Position numbers and translations under genes: made by a program. Positions 52,750 through 59,904 of a stretch of DNA of 64,000 nucleotides are shown here, in pieces. Below the pieces are notes generated by a model that was not told the origin of the DNA, did no database searches, and saw nothing but the letters and a program-made list of their open reading frames with translations. The number at the start of each line of letters is the position of its first letter. Positions within the stretch are counted from its first letter, which is position 1. This stretch comes from Streptomyces sp. NBC_00162. GTDB lineage: Bacteria; Actinomycetota; Actinomycetes; Streptomycetales; Streptomycetaceae. The stretch spans positions 248,001 to 312,000 of the forward strand of contig NZ_CP102510.1 in NCBI RefSeq assembly GCF_024611995.1. Direction: 5' to 3'.

Positions 52750-52884
52750 ATGAACCGACCCAAGCCCCAGACGAAGCAGAGTACGGCCGTTACCGCGGAG
52801 GCGGTCCGCCGGCTGCAGCAGCGCGTGACGGCGTTCGCCGCCACGGGCACCACCAACAACTCCCCGACCACCTACCACCGGTAG
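52750..52884 (+). CDS. Putative RiPP precursor peptide, 44 residues
   Basis: ATG at 52750 with GGAGG 6 nt upstream, TAG stop. The first ~31 residues are basic and helical (MNRPKPQTKQSTAVTAEAVR, then RLQQRVTAFAA), like a leader peptide. The last 12 (TGTTNNSPTTYHR region) are Thr/Ser/Asn-rich with a terminal Tyr-His-Arg, like a core for modification. It is followed after 96 nt by MBL, APH-fold kinase, VOC and GNAT genes on the same strand. No known RiPP class is recognised, so this is inference from composition and context. Confidence 0.5.
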   Translation: MNRPKPQTKQSTAVTAEAVRRLQQRVTAFAATGTTNNSPTTYHR

Positions 52885-52980
52885 ATCCTGCCGGTCCGCG
52901 AATCGGCGCGGAGGGGGACGTCCGCTGTCCCTCTCCGCGCCACCCTCGTGACCCTTCCCAACCGTGCAAAGGAGTTCGTC

Positions 52981-54480
52981 ATGGCAGCAGCCCCCGTCGG
53001 CCTGGAACTGACCTTCCTTGGCCACCAGACCTGGCACATCACCGACGGCCTCTCCTCCGTCCTCCTCGACCCGATCCTCGCGCCCGCCTTCGGCGCAGGG
53101 AGCCTGGAGTTCGCGATCTGGCCTCCCCGAACCGTGGACACCCAGGGCATGCCCACCCCGAACGCCGTGATCCTCAGCCATGAGCACCTGGACCACTTCC
53201 ACCTGCCCTCCCTCGACCTCCTCGCCCGCACCGTGCCGATCTACACCGGCACCACCACCCCGGCCGCCGTCACCGACGCCATCGAGGCCCTGGGCTTCAC
53301 CATTCACCGCCTGGACCACACACAGCCGCTGAACGTCGGCGACATTGAGATCACCCTCTACCCCGCCAGCGCCCGCACCCTCTTCTGGGAGAAGCGGGTC
53401 TCCCAACCCCTGGTCCGCCTGTCCGGCACCACCGGGAACGACGTCTTCATCGGCGTCGACGCGGACGTCTCCGACCTCTACATCGAGCAGCTGACCCAGG
53501 GCGTACTCGCGCCGCCCCGGCTCGCGGTCGTCTCGAACAATGCCCAGACCGTCCCGTACGGCGCGCTCGGCGCCGACAACAATCTGCTGCCCGGCATGGA
53601 CGGCCCCCGCAACCGCACCACCGGCGTCCAGATCCTCAACGGCCTCCTCATCGACTACCTCAAGCCCCTGGACGGAGTTCGCGACGTCGCCCTGTGCGGC
53701 AACGGCTTCACCGCGCCGCGCAGCCCTCACGGCCCCTTCCTCTACGCCGATCACCAGGCGCTGGCCGCCACCGCAAACGAGCTTCAGCACCTCTTCCGCG
53801 TACACGGCCCCCGTCCCGGTGACCGCCTGACCGTCCCGGCCGACGACGGTCCGCTCACCACCTCCCGCGTCCCTTGGGTTACCCCCGACCCCGTGGCGGA
53901 GCAGAGCGCCCTCGCCGCGCTCGCGTCCTTCCTCGACTCCCCGCAGCGCGTCGAGCCGACCCCGGTCACCCCGGCCCTGGACAAGGAGGAATGGGAGAGC
54001 GCCGACACCCTGGTGGCCGAGGAGCTGCCCCGCCTGGCCCGCGAGCTGATCGCCACCCGCACCGGCGCCCTCGCCAGCAGCATCCACGACTACCTCCACG
54101 GCCCCCTCGGTCCCCACCGCGCCGTACTCCGCCTCCTCGACCCGCCCGGCCGCCCCGGCGACATCGACACCTACGCGTGGAACATCACCGGACCCACATG
54201 GGACAAGGTGGAGACGACCAGCCGCGAGGAAGCCATGGCCGCCTACCCCTTCGGCATCGAGATCTACTTCCAGGACCTGGCCGCCATCTTCCTCGGCCGC
54301 GCCCAGATCTGGGACGTCGTCGGCGGCTCGTACCAGGGCTGGCACATCGGCGAGAACCTCGACTCCCCGGTCTACGCCCTCTTCGCGATCTACGGCGAGC
54401 ACCAGCGGCCCGACCTCGCCGCCCGCTGCTACGCCCACAGCCTCGCCGCGCTCGGAGTCCACCAGGAGAACTCGGCATGA
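52981..54480 (+). CDS. MBL-fold protein with long C-terminal domain
   Basis: 499 residues; the ATG at 52981 has AGGAG 5-7 nt upstream. The N-terminal MBL core has the metal motif VILSHEHLDHFHLPSL and DVFIGVDADVSDLYIE. UlaG/RomA-like, L-ascorbate-lactonase-type MBL. From ~300 on there is an extra helical and mixed domain (ESADTLVAEELPRLARELIA, then WDVVGGSYQGWHIGENLDSP) not typical of MBL enzymes. It overlaps the kinase gene by 4 nt. In the cluster it could hydrolyse or cyclise the peptide; the substrate is unknown. Confidence 0.82.
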   Translation: MAAAPVGLELTFLGHQTWHITDGLSSVLLDPILAPAFGAGSLEFAIWPPRTVDTQGMPTPNAVILSHEHLDHFHLPSLDLLARTVPIYTGTTTPAAVTDAIEALGFTIHRLDHTQPLNVGDIEITLYPASARTLFWEKRVSQPLVRLSGTTGNDVFIGVDADVSDLYIEQLTQGVLAPPRLAVVSNNAQTVPYGALGADNNLLPGMDGPRNRTTGVQILNGLLIDYLKPLDGVRDVALCGNGFTAPRSPHGPFLYADHQALAATANELQHLFRVHGPRPGDRLTVPADDGPLTTSRVPWVTPDPVAEQSALAALASFLDSPQRVEPTPVTPALDKEEWESADTLVAEELPRLARELIATRTGALASSIHDYLHGPLGPHRAVLRLLDPPGRPGDIDTYAWNITGPTWDKVETTSREEAMAAYPFGIEIYFQDLAAIFLGRAQIWDVVGGSYQGWHIGENLDSPVYALFAIYGEHQRPDLAARCYAHSLAALGVHQENSA

Positions 54481-55346
54481 CCACCGCCCCCGCCGGGCCG
54501 CTGGACGGCGCCGCCCGCACACGACCCGACGGGTGGCTGGCCACCCCTCTCACCACCGACCGGGCCACTGCCGAGCGCGAGGCCCACGCCATCCTCGACC
54601 GGCACCACACAGGCGAGCCGGGCCCGGTGTACTGCCTCACCGCCCGCTACCGCACCGCAGTCTTCGCCCTCGGGACACCACCCCGCCGGATTCTCAAGCG
54701 GCACGCGGACGAAGCCGCCTACCAAGGCGAAGTCCTCGCGTACGAACTGCTGGCCGGCGAGCATGTTCTGCCGGACCTGCACCGCGTCTGCGACACCTCC
54801 CGCACCTTGCTCGTCGACTACCTCGGCCAGGCCGTCACCCTCACCAGCACAGACGCGTTCGACGAGCTGATTCGGGCGGTCGCCACGATCCACACGGCCT
54901 CCGCCCGCTGGCATCCGGTGGTCGGCGAGGCCATGGCAAGGTGGCGAACCGGCGCCGCCGTCAACGCACCAGCGCCGCAATGGATCCGCCACGCCGACGA
55001 CTGGCGCCGACTCCTCCAGCTCGTCAGCGATGCCCACGGCCCCGACCACGTGCCCCTCGGACACCTCGACCTCAAACCGGAACACATCCGCCGCCGCGAC
55101 GACGGGCGCCTGACCCTCATCGACGCCGAAACCCTCCGCCCCGACATCACCGGGCTTGCCGACCTCGTCACGCTCGCCTTCATTGCAGGCGACGAGCCCA
55201 AGCTGGCACCCCGCTGGATCCGCCACGCCTACCTGCACCACGTCAACGAACTCGGCGCGCAGTGGAACGACCACAGCCTCGTACACGCCCTGACGGCGTT
55301 CGCCTCCGCCACCGGCCTACGTTCCCTGCACGGCACCCACGAGTGA
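54477..55346 (+). CDS. APH-fold phosphotransferase
   Basis: 289 residues, ATG overlapping the MBL stop. Kinase-like features: RRILKRHADEAAYQGEVLAY (Lys and Glu), the catalytic loop LGHLDLKPEHIRRRDDGRL and the metal Asp in LTLIDAETLRPDITGLADL. The catalytic-loop Asn is replaced by His (KPEH), so activity may be altered. Similar folds phosphorylate antibiotics or, in class V lanthipeptide and thioamitide clusters, Ser/Thr of a precursor before elimination. That comparison is the basis for the RiPP suggestion. Confidence 0.83.
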   Translation: MTTAPAGPLDGAARTRPDGWLATPLTTDRATAEREAHAILDRHHTGEPGPVYCLTARYRTAVFALGTPPRRILKRHADEAAYQGEVLAYELLAGEHVLPDLHRVCDTSRTLLVDYLGQAVTLTSTDAFDELIRAVATIHTASARWHPVVGEAMARWRTGAAVNAPAPQWIRHADDWRRLLQLVSDAHGPDHVPLGHLDLKPEHIRRRDDGRLTLIDAETLRPDITGLADLVTLAFIAGDEPKLAPRWIRHAYLHHVNELGAQWNDHSLVHALTAFASATGLRSLHGTHE

Positions 55347-55395
55347 GCGATACAGCGATACCGTGCCAACTTCCCGACGCATAGGAGAACCCCAA

Positions 55396-55752
55396 GTGCT
55401 GCGCGGTATCCGCACCGTCATGGTCTTCGTCGACGACCCCGAAGCCGCCGCCCGTTGGTGGGGCGACATCTTCGTATCCGAGGTCAAACTCGACATCAAC
55501 GGCACCGCCATCTATGCCTGGCTGGACCTCGACGGACTCGAGTTCGGTTTCCACCAGGCGTCCCCCAAGGCCAACCCCCCCGGTGGAAGCACCGTCCCGT
55601 ACTGGCCCGTCGAAGACCTCGACACCGAACGCAAGCGCCTCCTGGACGCCGGCTGCATCCACCACCGAGGCCCCCTCGACGTGGAAGCCGGCCGACGCAT
55701 CTGCCAGCTCGTCGACCCGTTCGGCACGATCTTCGGACTCGACGGGCCCTGA
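55396..55752 (+). CDS. VOC-family (glyoxalase/bleomycin resistance-like) protein
   Basis: 118 residues from a GTG at 55396 with AGGAG upstream. Two beta-alpha-beta-beta halves: GIRTVMVFVDDPEAAARWWG DIF and the C-terminal GRRICQLVDPFGTIFGLDGP. VOC proteins bind drugs or catalyse metal-dependent isomerisation or lactoylglutathione chemistry. In a biosynthetic cluster it can be a self-resistance binding protein. Confidence 0.87.
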   Translation: MLRGIRTVMVFVDDPEAAARWWGDIFVSEVKLDINGTAIYAWLDLDGLEFGFHQASPKANPPGGSTVPYWPVEDLDTERKRLLDAGCIHHRGPLDVEAGRRICQLVDPFGTIFGLDGP

Positions 55753-55767
55753 CACCGGAGCCTGCCC

Positions 55768-56403
55768 ATGCGCCACTGGCCCATCACCGACCTGGAACTC
55801 GCCACCCCCGACCTGGTTCTACGCCTTCCCTCGGACGCTGAACTCGACGAGCTCGCCCAGGTCGCCGCGGAAGGCGTCGTGCCCGACGGCGCCGTGTTCT
55901 TCCCGCAGCCCTGGGCCTCCGCGCCGCCGGCCGAGCGCGCCAGGAACGTCGTACAGAACCATTGGTGGGCGCGAGGCGACTGGAGCCGCGACAACTGGCG
56001 CCTTCTCCTGGCTGTCTTCCACGACGGCCAGGTCATCGGCCAGCAGAACCTCTCCGCCCGCGACTTCGCCACCACAGGCGAGGCCCGCACGGGCTTCTGG
56101 CTCGGCCGCCGCTTCCAGGGCCACGGCTGCGGCACCCAGATGCGTGCCGCAGCTCTGGCCCTCGCATTCGACGGCCTCGACGCCGCCCGCGTCACCTCGA
56201 CCGCCTTTGAGGACAACGCCGCCTCCCGGGCCGTCTCCCGCAAGTTCGGCTACCGCCCTAACGGCATCCACCGCATCGCCGTCGACGCCCACCCCTACGA
56301 TGCGCACGAGGCCGTTGTCGATGCCGCCAGCTGGCGAGATCAAGCCCAGTTGGTGCCCGTAGCGATCAGAGGCCTCACGGGTGGTATCACGTACTTCCGC
56401 TGA
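55768..56403 (+). CDS. GNAT-family N-acetyltransferase (RimJ/RimL-like)
   Basis: 211 residues. GNAT core: WRLLLAVFHDGQVIGQQNLS, then ARTGFWLGRRFQGHGCGTQM RAAAL (acetyl-CoA site, R/Q-G-H-G-C/G-T) and TSTAFEDNAASRAVSRKFGY. It is the last gene of the cluster before CRISPR array 2, 16 nt after the VOC gene. It could cap or inactivate the product by acetylation. Confidence 0.9.
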   Translation: MRHWPITDLELATPDLVLRLPSDAELDELAQVAAEGVVPDGAVFFPQPWASAPPAERARNVVQNHWWARGDWSRDNWRLLLAVFHDGQVIGQQNLSARDFATTGEARTGFWLGRRFQGHGCGTQMRAAALALAFDGLDAARVTSTAFEDNAASRAVSRKFGYRPNGIHRIAVDAHPYDAHEAVVDAASWRDQAQLVPVAIRGLTGGITYFR

Positions 56404-56588
56404 TCTCCGCACGCGCGCACGATGGCTCGCACACAGCGGACAGCGCCCTCGTTCGGAAAGCGACAGGTTCCGACGATCACCACCTGATCCCTGTCCTCGC
56501 CGCGCAGGCGGAGATGCTCTGACCGTGGTGCCCGCGATGGTGGAGGCCGAGTGCCGTCTACTCCGCGCGAATGCGGCAGATGCACGGC

Positions 56589-57226
56589 GGGTTCATCCCC
56601 GCATGCGCGGGGAGCAGGCCTGCCGGGCGGGCTTGTTGGACGGCCGCCCGGGTTCATCCCCGCGTGCGCGGGGAGCAGTGCACTTTCCCATGGAGGCCCG
56701 CCCAGCCGAGGGGTTCATCCCCGCGTGCGCGGGGAGCAGACCGGACCGCCGTCTTGCAGTGGGCGGAGGATGGGTTCATCCCCGCGTGCGCGGGGAGCAG
56801 CCCGTACCCGGTGGGGTGCGGGCAGGGCCGGGGGTTCATCCCCGCGTGCGCGGGGAGCAGTATCGCAGGGCGAGCATGGGCGTGATCGAGACGGGTTCAT
56901 CCCCGCGTGCGCGGGGAGCAGGTCAGGACACGCTGCATGTGAGCCTTGGCCGTGGGTTCATCCCCGCGTGCGCGGGGAGCAGTTGACGATTTTCACCTTC
57001 AGTCCGCGCAGCATGGGTTCATCCCCGCGTGCGCGGGGAGCAGGCGACCGCGTCATCTTTCTGGCCTTGCCTCTGGGGTTCATCCCCGCGTGCGCGGGGA
57101 GCAGGACATGCGCGCCTGGACCCAGCGCCTGGCCTGGGGTTCATCCCCGCGTGCGCGGGGAGCAGAGGGTCTGGAAGGGGGTGGTGTAGCCGACCTGGGG
57201 TTCATCCCCGCGTGCGCGGGGAGCAG
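56589..57226 (-). CRISPR. CRISPR array 2, type I-E style, 11 repeats
   Basis: 29-nt repeats at 56589, 56650, 56711, 56772, 56832, 56893, 56954, 57015, 57076, 57137 and 57198; ten spacers of 31-32 nt. Ten of eleven repeats share the same core CCCCGCGTGCGCGGGG; the leftmost has CATGC, as expected at the trailer end. Minus-strand sense gives the I-E repeat (CTGCTCCCCGCG... GATGAACCC), with the leader at 57227. This is the best preserved locus. Confidence 0.97.
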
Positions 57227-57312
57227 ACTGGCTGACCTGGCACTCTACGACGGTCACAGGCTGTTTTGCAGCACTTCCTCAGAATCCGGCAATCCGGACA
57301 CCGAGGCTGCTG
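57227..57312 (-). promoter_or_regulatory. CRISPR leader 2
   Basis: 86 nt adjacent to the newest repeat of array 2. The first 25 nt are identical to leaders 1 and 3. It contains TTTTGCAGCACTTCC and CCGGCAATCCGG, conserved with leader 1. Confidence 0.85.
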
Positions 57313-57342
57313 TGCATCATCCCCGCATGCGCGGGGGAGCAG
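57313..57342 (-). CRISPR. Isolated repeat on far side of leader 2
   Basis: A repeat copy (GCATGCGCGG core, one extra G in the second arm) 86 nt beyond the array's first repeat. A further weak copy (57393-57418, CTCCCCGCAGGGGCGGGGAG) follows. The same layout occurs at the other two loci. Confidence 0.7.
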
Positions 57343-57649
57343 CGCGTGCGGGGCAATCAGGAGCCGTTCGTCTTGCGACACCGGCACTCGACGGGCTCCC
57401 CGCAGGGGCGGGGAGCAGTCCAGATTCCTGACTACAGAGATCACGCCTCAAAGTCGCCCGTTTCTCAAGTCGTACCTGCGTGCAGGAAAGTGAGAAGCGA
57501 CGATGTTCCTCGCCTACATCATGGACACTGGGCCCCCGGGGCGCCGTGTGCAGTGCCGCCGTCAGTTCCCGGTCGGGTCGGGCGGGTGACCGGTGCCACC
57601 TACCCGACCTTCCTCATTTCCGCGTCCGGTACCGACTGCTCCCATAAGT
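57343..57649. other. Intergenic between CRISPR 2 and DUF4352-like gene
   Basis: Contains the weak repeat copy at 57393-57418 and otherwise no supported gene. Open frames here are extensions without protein character. Confidence 0.4.
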
Positions 57650-57684
57650 GGGCCCCGAGCCTGAAAACGACGCGCTCGGGGCCC
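57650..57684. promoter_or_regulatory. 11-bp hairpin in the 5' leader of the 57709 gene
   Basis: GGGCCCCGAGC and GCTCGGGGCCC pair across a 13-nt A-rich loop, ending 24 nt before the start codon. It may be a terminator of upstream transcripts or a structured leader. Confidence 0.45.
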
Positions 57685-57708
57685 CGGTTCTCGTTTGGAG
57701 TTATTTGT

Positions 57709-58425
57709 ATGCCTGAGCCGCACGCTGGGATACCTCCGGTGCCCAAGCAGCCACCGGCCGGACCGTTGCCGTCCCCGAACCGCTGGCGGACCGCCACGTT
57801 CTGCTTGAGCGTCGCGTTCCTCGCCTCTACCAGCGGTCTCATCTACACCCTCACGACCAGCCCGACCCCCGGAACGGCCGCCCCGGCTCCCGCCGGCCCG
57901 ACCACCGCAGGTACCTCCAGCCCCTTCAAGACACCTGTACCGGCCAGGACGGAGCCGCCGAGCCCCAAGCCGAGCGTGTCGGCTGAGTTCACCATCGGCC
58001 AGGAAGCCCGCCACATGGGAACGGTCGTCACCGTGAAGACGGTCACCGAGACCGACAATCTCAAGACCACAGAGGGCACCCAGAAGGCAGGCGATGGAGC
58101 AAAGTTCGTGACCGTCCAGACGAAGGTGTTCAACGACACCAAGGAAGGCATGGACCTCACCTGCTCGCTCCCCGTCGTCAACAAGCTCCTGGACGAACAG
58201 CAGCGCCGGTACGACGCCATCCAGGACCTCTATGAGATCCCGGGGAACCCTGGCTGCAATGACCAGCTGCAGCCCGGCTTCAGTGACGACATGACGTACA
58301 TCTACCGTGTACCCGCAACGGCGAAGATCACCGGCTGGGAGTTCGAGCAGCTCGACCTGGGCGGCCCCCCGAGGCTTCCCGCTCTCGTCAAGCTGACCAG
58401 CGGCACCAACTCCGCTTCTTCCTGA
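57709..58425 (+). CDS. Membrane-anchored DUF4352-like protein
   Basis: 238 residues, ATG at 57709 with GGAG 8 nt upstream. A Pro-rich cytoplasmic start, one transmembrane helix (TATFCLSVAFLASTSGLIYT), a Pro/Thr-rich spacer, then an immunoglobulin-like extracellular domain (GTVVTVKTVTETDNLKTTEG, then AKFVTVQTKVFNDTKEGMDL TC) with two Cys. This is the DUF4352 architecture common in actinomycetes; function unknown. Isolated between CRISPR loci 2 and 3. Confidence 0.75.
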   Translation: MPEPHAGIPPVPKQPPAGPLPSPNRWRTATFCLSVAFLASTSGLIYTLTTSPTPGTAAPAPAGPTTAGTSSPFKTPVPARTEPPSPKPSVSAEFTIGQEARHMGTVVTVKTVTETDNLKTTEGTQKAGDGAKFVTVQTKVFNDTKEGMDLTCSLPVVNKLLDEQQRRYDAIQDLYEIPGNPGCNDQLQPGFSDDMTYIYRVPATAKITGWEFEQLDLGGPPRLPALVKLTSGTNSASS

Positions 58426-58650
58426 CCGTCCTTACGCGCAGCCGTCCATCCACGGCAATGCCAGCGTTATGCCACCGGGAGGAGTCTGGCCCAGGATTTC
58501 TCCGGCGGTTGTTGTCCTTCGGAGAAGGCTGAGGCTGCGGTGCGCGGTGCCCACGCTGGAGCAGACGGAATGCGACATCTGCGCTGGCCTTTGCGGAGGG
58601 TTCAAGCACGGGGAGCCGGCGAACGGCACCGGGACGGTCGAGGTGTAGAT
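58426..58650. other. Intergenic before CRISPR array 3
   Basis: No supported gene. Contains a GGAGAAGGCTGAGGC-type purine-rich stretch but no frame that follows it convincingly. Confidence 0.35.
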
Positions 58651-58911
58651 GGGCTCATCCCCGCGGGAGCGGGGAGCAGGTCAGCGTCGGAAGCACGGGA
58701 TAGTGGAACAAAGGGTCATCCCCACATAGGCGGGGAGCAGACCACGCGTTCAATCGCGCGGTTCAGCTCTTCGGGTTCATCCCCACATGCACGGGGAGCA
58801 GACCTTGCGGGCCGGCATCCGGGGTTCATCCCCGCACGCGCAGGGAGCAGCATCGCAGGCCCTCCGTCCGGGCCGTGTACTCGGGTTCATCCCCGCACGC
58901 GCAGGGAGCAG
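58651..58911 (-). CRISPR. CRISPR array 3, type I-E style, 5 repeats, one short spacer
   Basis: 29-nt repeats at 58651, 58712, 58773, 58822 and 58883. Spacers of 32, 32, 20 and 32 nt (the third, 58802-58821, is shortened). Repeats grow more degenerate to the left (CGGGAGC, CACATAGGC, CACATGCAC), while the two next to the leader are identical, so leader and newest end are on the right and the minus strand is the sense strand. Confidence 0.93.
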
Positions 58912-59005
58912 ACTGGCTGACCTGGCACTCTACGACGGCCACTCGCTGTTTTGCAGCACTTCCCAAGAACCCGGCAATCCGGACAATGCTTCGCTGGGGC
59001 TTCGC
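58912..59005 (-). promoter_or_regulatory. CRISPR leader 3
   Basis: 94 nt next to array 3. The first 25 nt are identical to leaders 1 and 2, the middle (TTTTGCAGCACTTCCCAAGA) similar, and the outer third diverges and is ~9 nt longer. Confidence 0.8.
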
Positions 59006-59034
59006 CGCGTCATCCCCGCATGCGCGAGGAGCAG
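59006..59034 (-). CRISPR. Isolated repeat on far side of leader 3
   Basis: A repeat copy with CATGCGCGAGG in place of CGTGCGCGGGG, 94 nt beyond the array. Together with 48439 and 57313 it shows that each leader is bracketed by repeats. Confidence 0.7.
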
Positions 59035-59079
59035 TCGGCTGGCGACCCTCGCCCGATCCTCCGACCGCCCCACGATGGC

Positions 59080-59259
59080 TTGTCCCGCGTGCAGGCAGCA
59101 TTCCGTACGGCGTTCCACCTGCCGAGTGCTGACGCGGTGGCGGTCGGCACCGACAACCCCACTCACCTGGCCCAGCTGGTCCAGGCCCTGGGCGCGGATG
59201 TGGACACTGCCGCCGTCAGTCAGTACCTGCGCGCCCTGCATGGGCAGCGTCAGAGCTGA
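59080..59259 (+). pseudogene. 3' fragment of an unknown gene
   Basis: The frame from about 59080 reads SRVQAAFRTAFHLPSADAVA, then VGTDNPTHLAQLVQALGADV and ends ALHGQRQS. It is protein-like but has no start or ribosome site and begins right after the CRISPR repeat, so only the C-terminal ~59 codons remain. Family not recognised. Confidence 0.45.
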
Positions 59260-59471
59260 AGCTCGGTCACCAGGCGCTCGGCCTCCTTCCGGGCCGGCGC
59301 CAGCAGCGGATCCTCCTCGTACGCGTGGGGTCCGACGATCTTCGACAGGAAGAACAGCGACATCAGCTTGCCGTCCCGGCTCTCCAAGTCCGCACGCCGC
59401 TCCTGGTGGACGCGGTCCGCGAGCGCCGGGACGGCCAGCGCGTTGCCCCACAGCGTTGCGGCGTCTGGGGG
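59250..59471 (-). pseudogene. 3' fragment of an unknown gene, convergent
   Basis: The minus-strand frame 59471-59250 reads DAATLWGNALAVPALADRVH, then DLESRDGKLMSLFFLSKIVG and ends KEAERLVTELQL. An in-frame stop at 59472-59474 precedes it, so it is the C-terminal ~73 codons of a lost gene. It overlaps the plus-strand fragment by 10 nt. Confidence 0.45.
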
Positions 59472-59904
59472 TTAGCCAGGGCGGTTGAAGAGGTCTTGCT
59501 CTTCGGCCGGATGGCATCCAGAATCCTCAAATTCGCACTAATTATCGAATTCTTTTGGGGTTCTTTGGCTCAGCTATCGAGGCCGCCCGTGTAGAGCTTC
59601 AAGTTGGCCTAATTGATGCGGAGCCTCCAGTGATCGCCAGTCCGCTCGCTGGGTGTTCATTTCGAGTCGAGTTGATCCGGCTTCTTAATCCTGGCTGCTG
59701 CCCTGTGCAGGTCAATGGCGGTCTAGTTCGCCGCTTGATGCTGGAGCGGGCCGATTGTCCCCTTGGTGCACGCCCTTAGGGGATGCCGGTGGATTCCAGC
59801 CGTGAGAGGCAGGGAAGCCGCCAGAAATTAACGGTTCTCCAGGACGTCGTGTCAGTGGCGGCATCTACTTTCCACAAGGAGGTCCAGGACGGCTGGCCCG
59901 CGGC
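59472..59904. other. Upstream region of jetA, locally AT-rich, no firm gene
   Basis: 59515-59590 is AT-rich for this genome and may hold the operon promoter. A 74-codon frame (59555-59779, TTG start) exists but has no convincing support. GGAGG occurs at 59879, too far from the jetA ATG chosen here. Confidence 0.4.

Noticed and set aside
56493..56582. Two repeat-like GCGG...AGATG units before CRISPR array 2
   Set aside because: Their cores are 65-66 nt apart, not 61, and the similarity is weak.
56551..57431. Open frames across CRISPR array 2 encoding repeated SSPRARGA/FIPACAGS peptides
   Set aside because: They are translations of the 29-nt repeats, not genes.
59555..59779. 74-codon frame upstream of jetA
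   Set aside because: TTG start, no ribosome binding site, no recognisable features, so not called as a gene.
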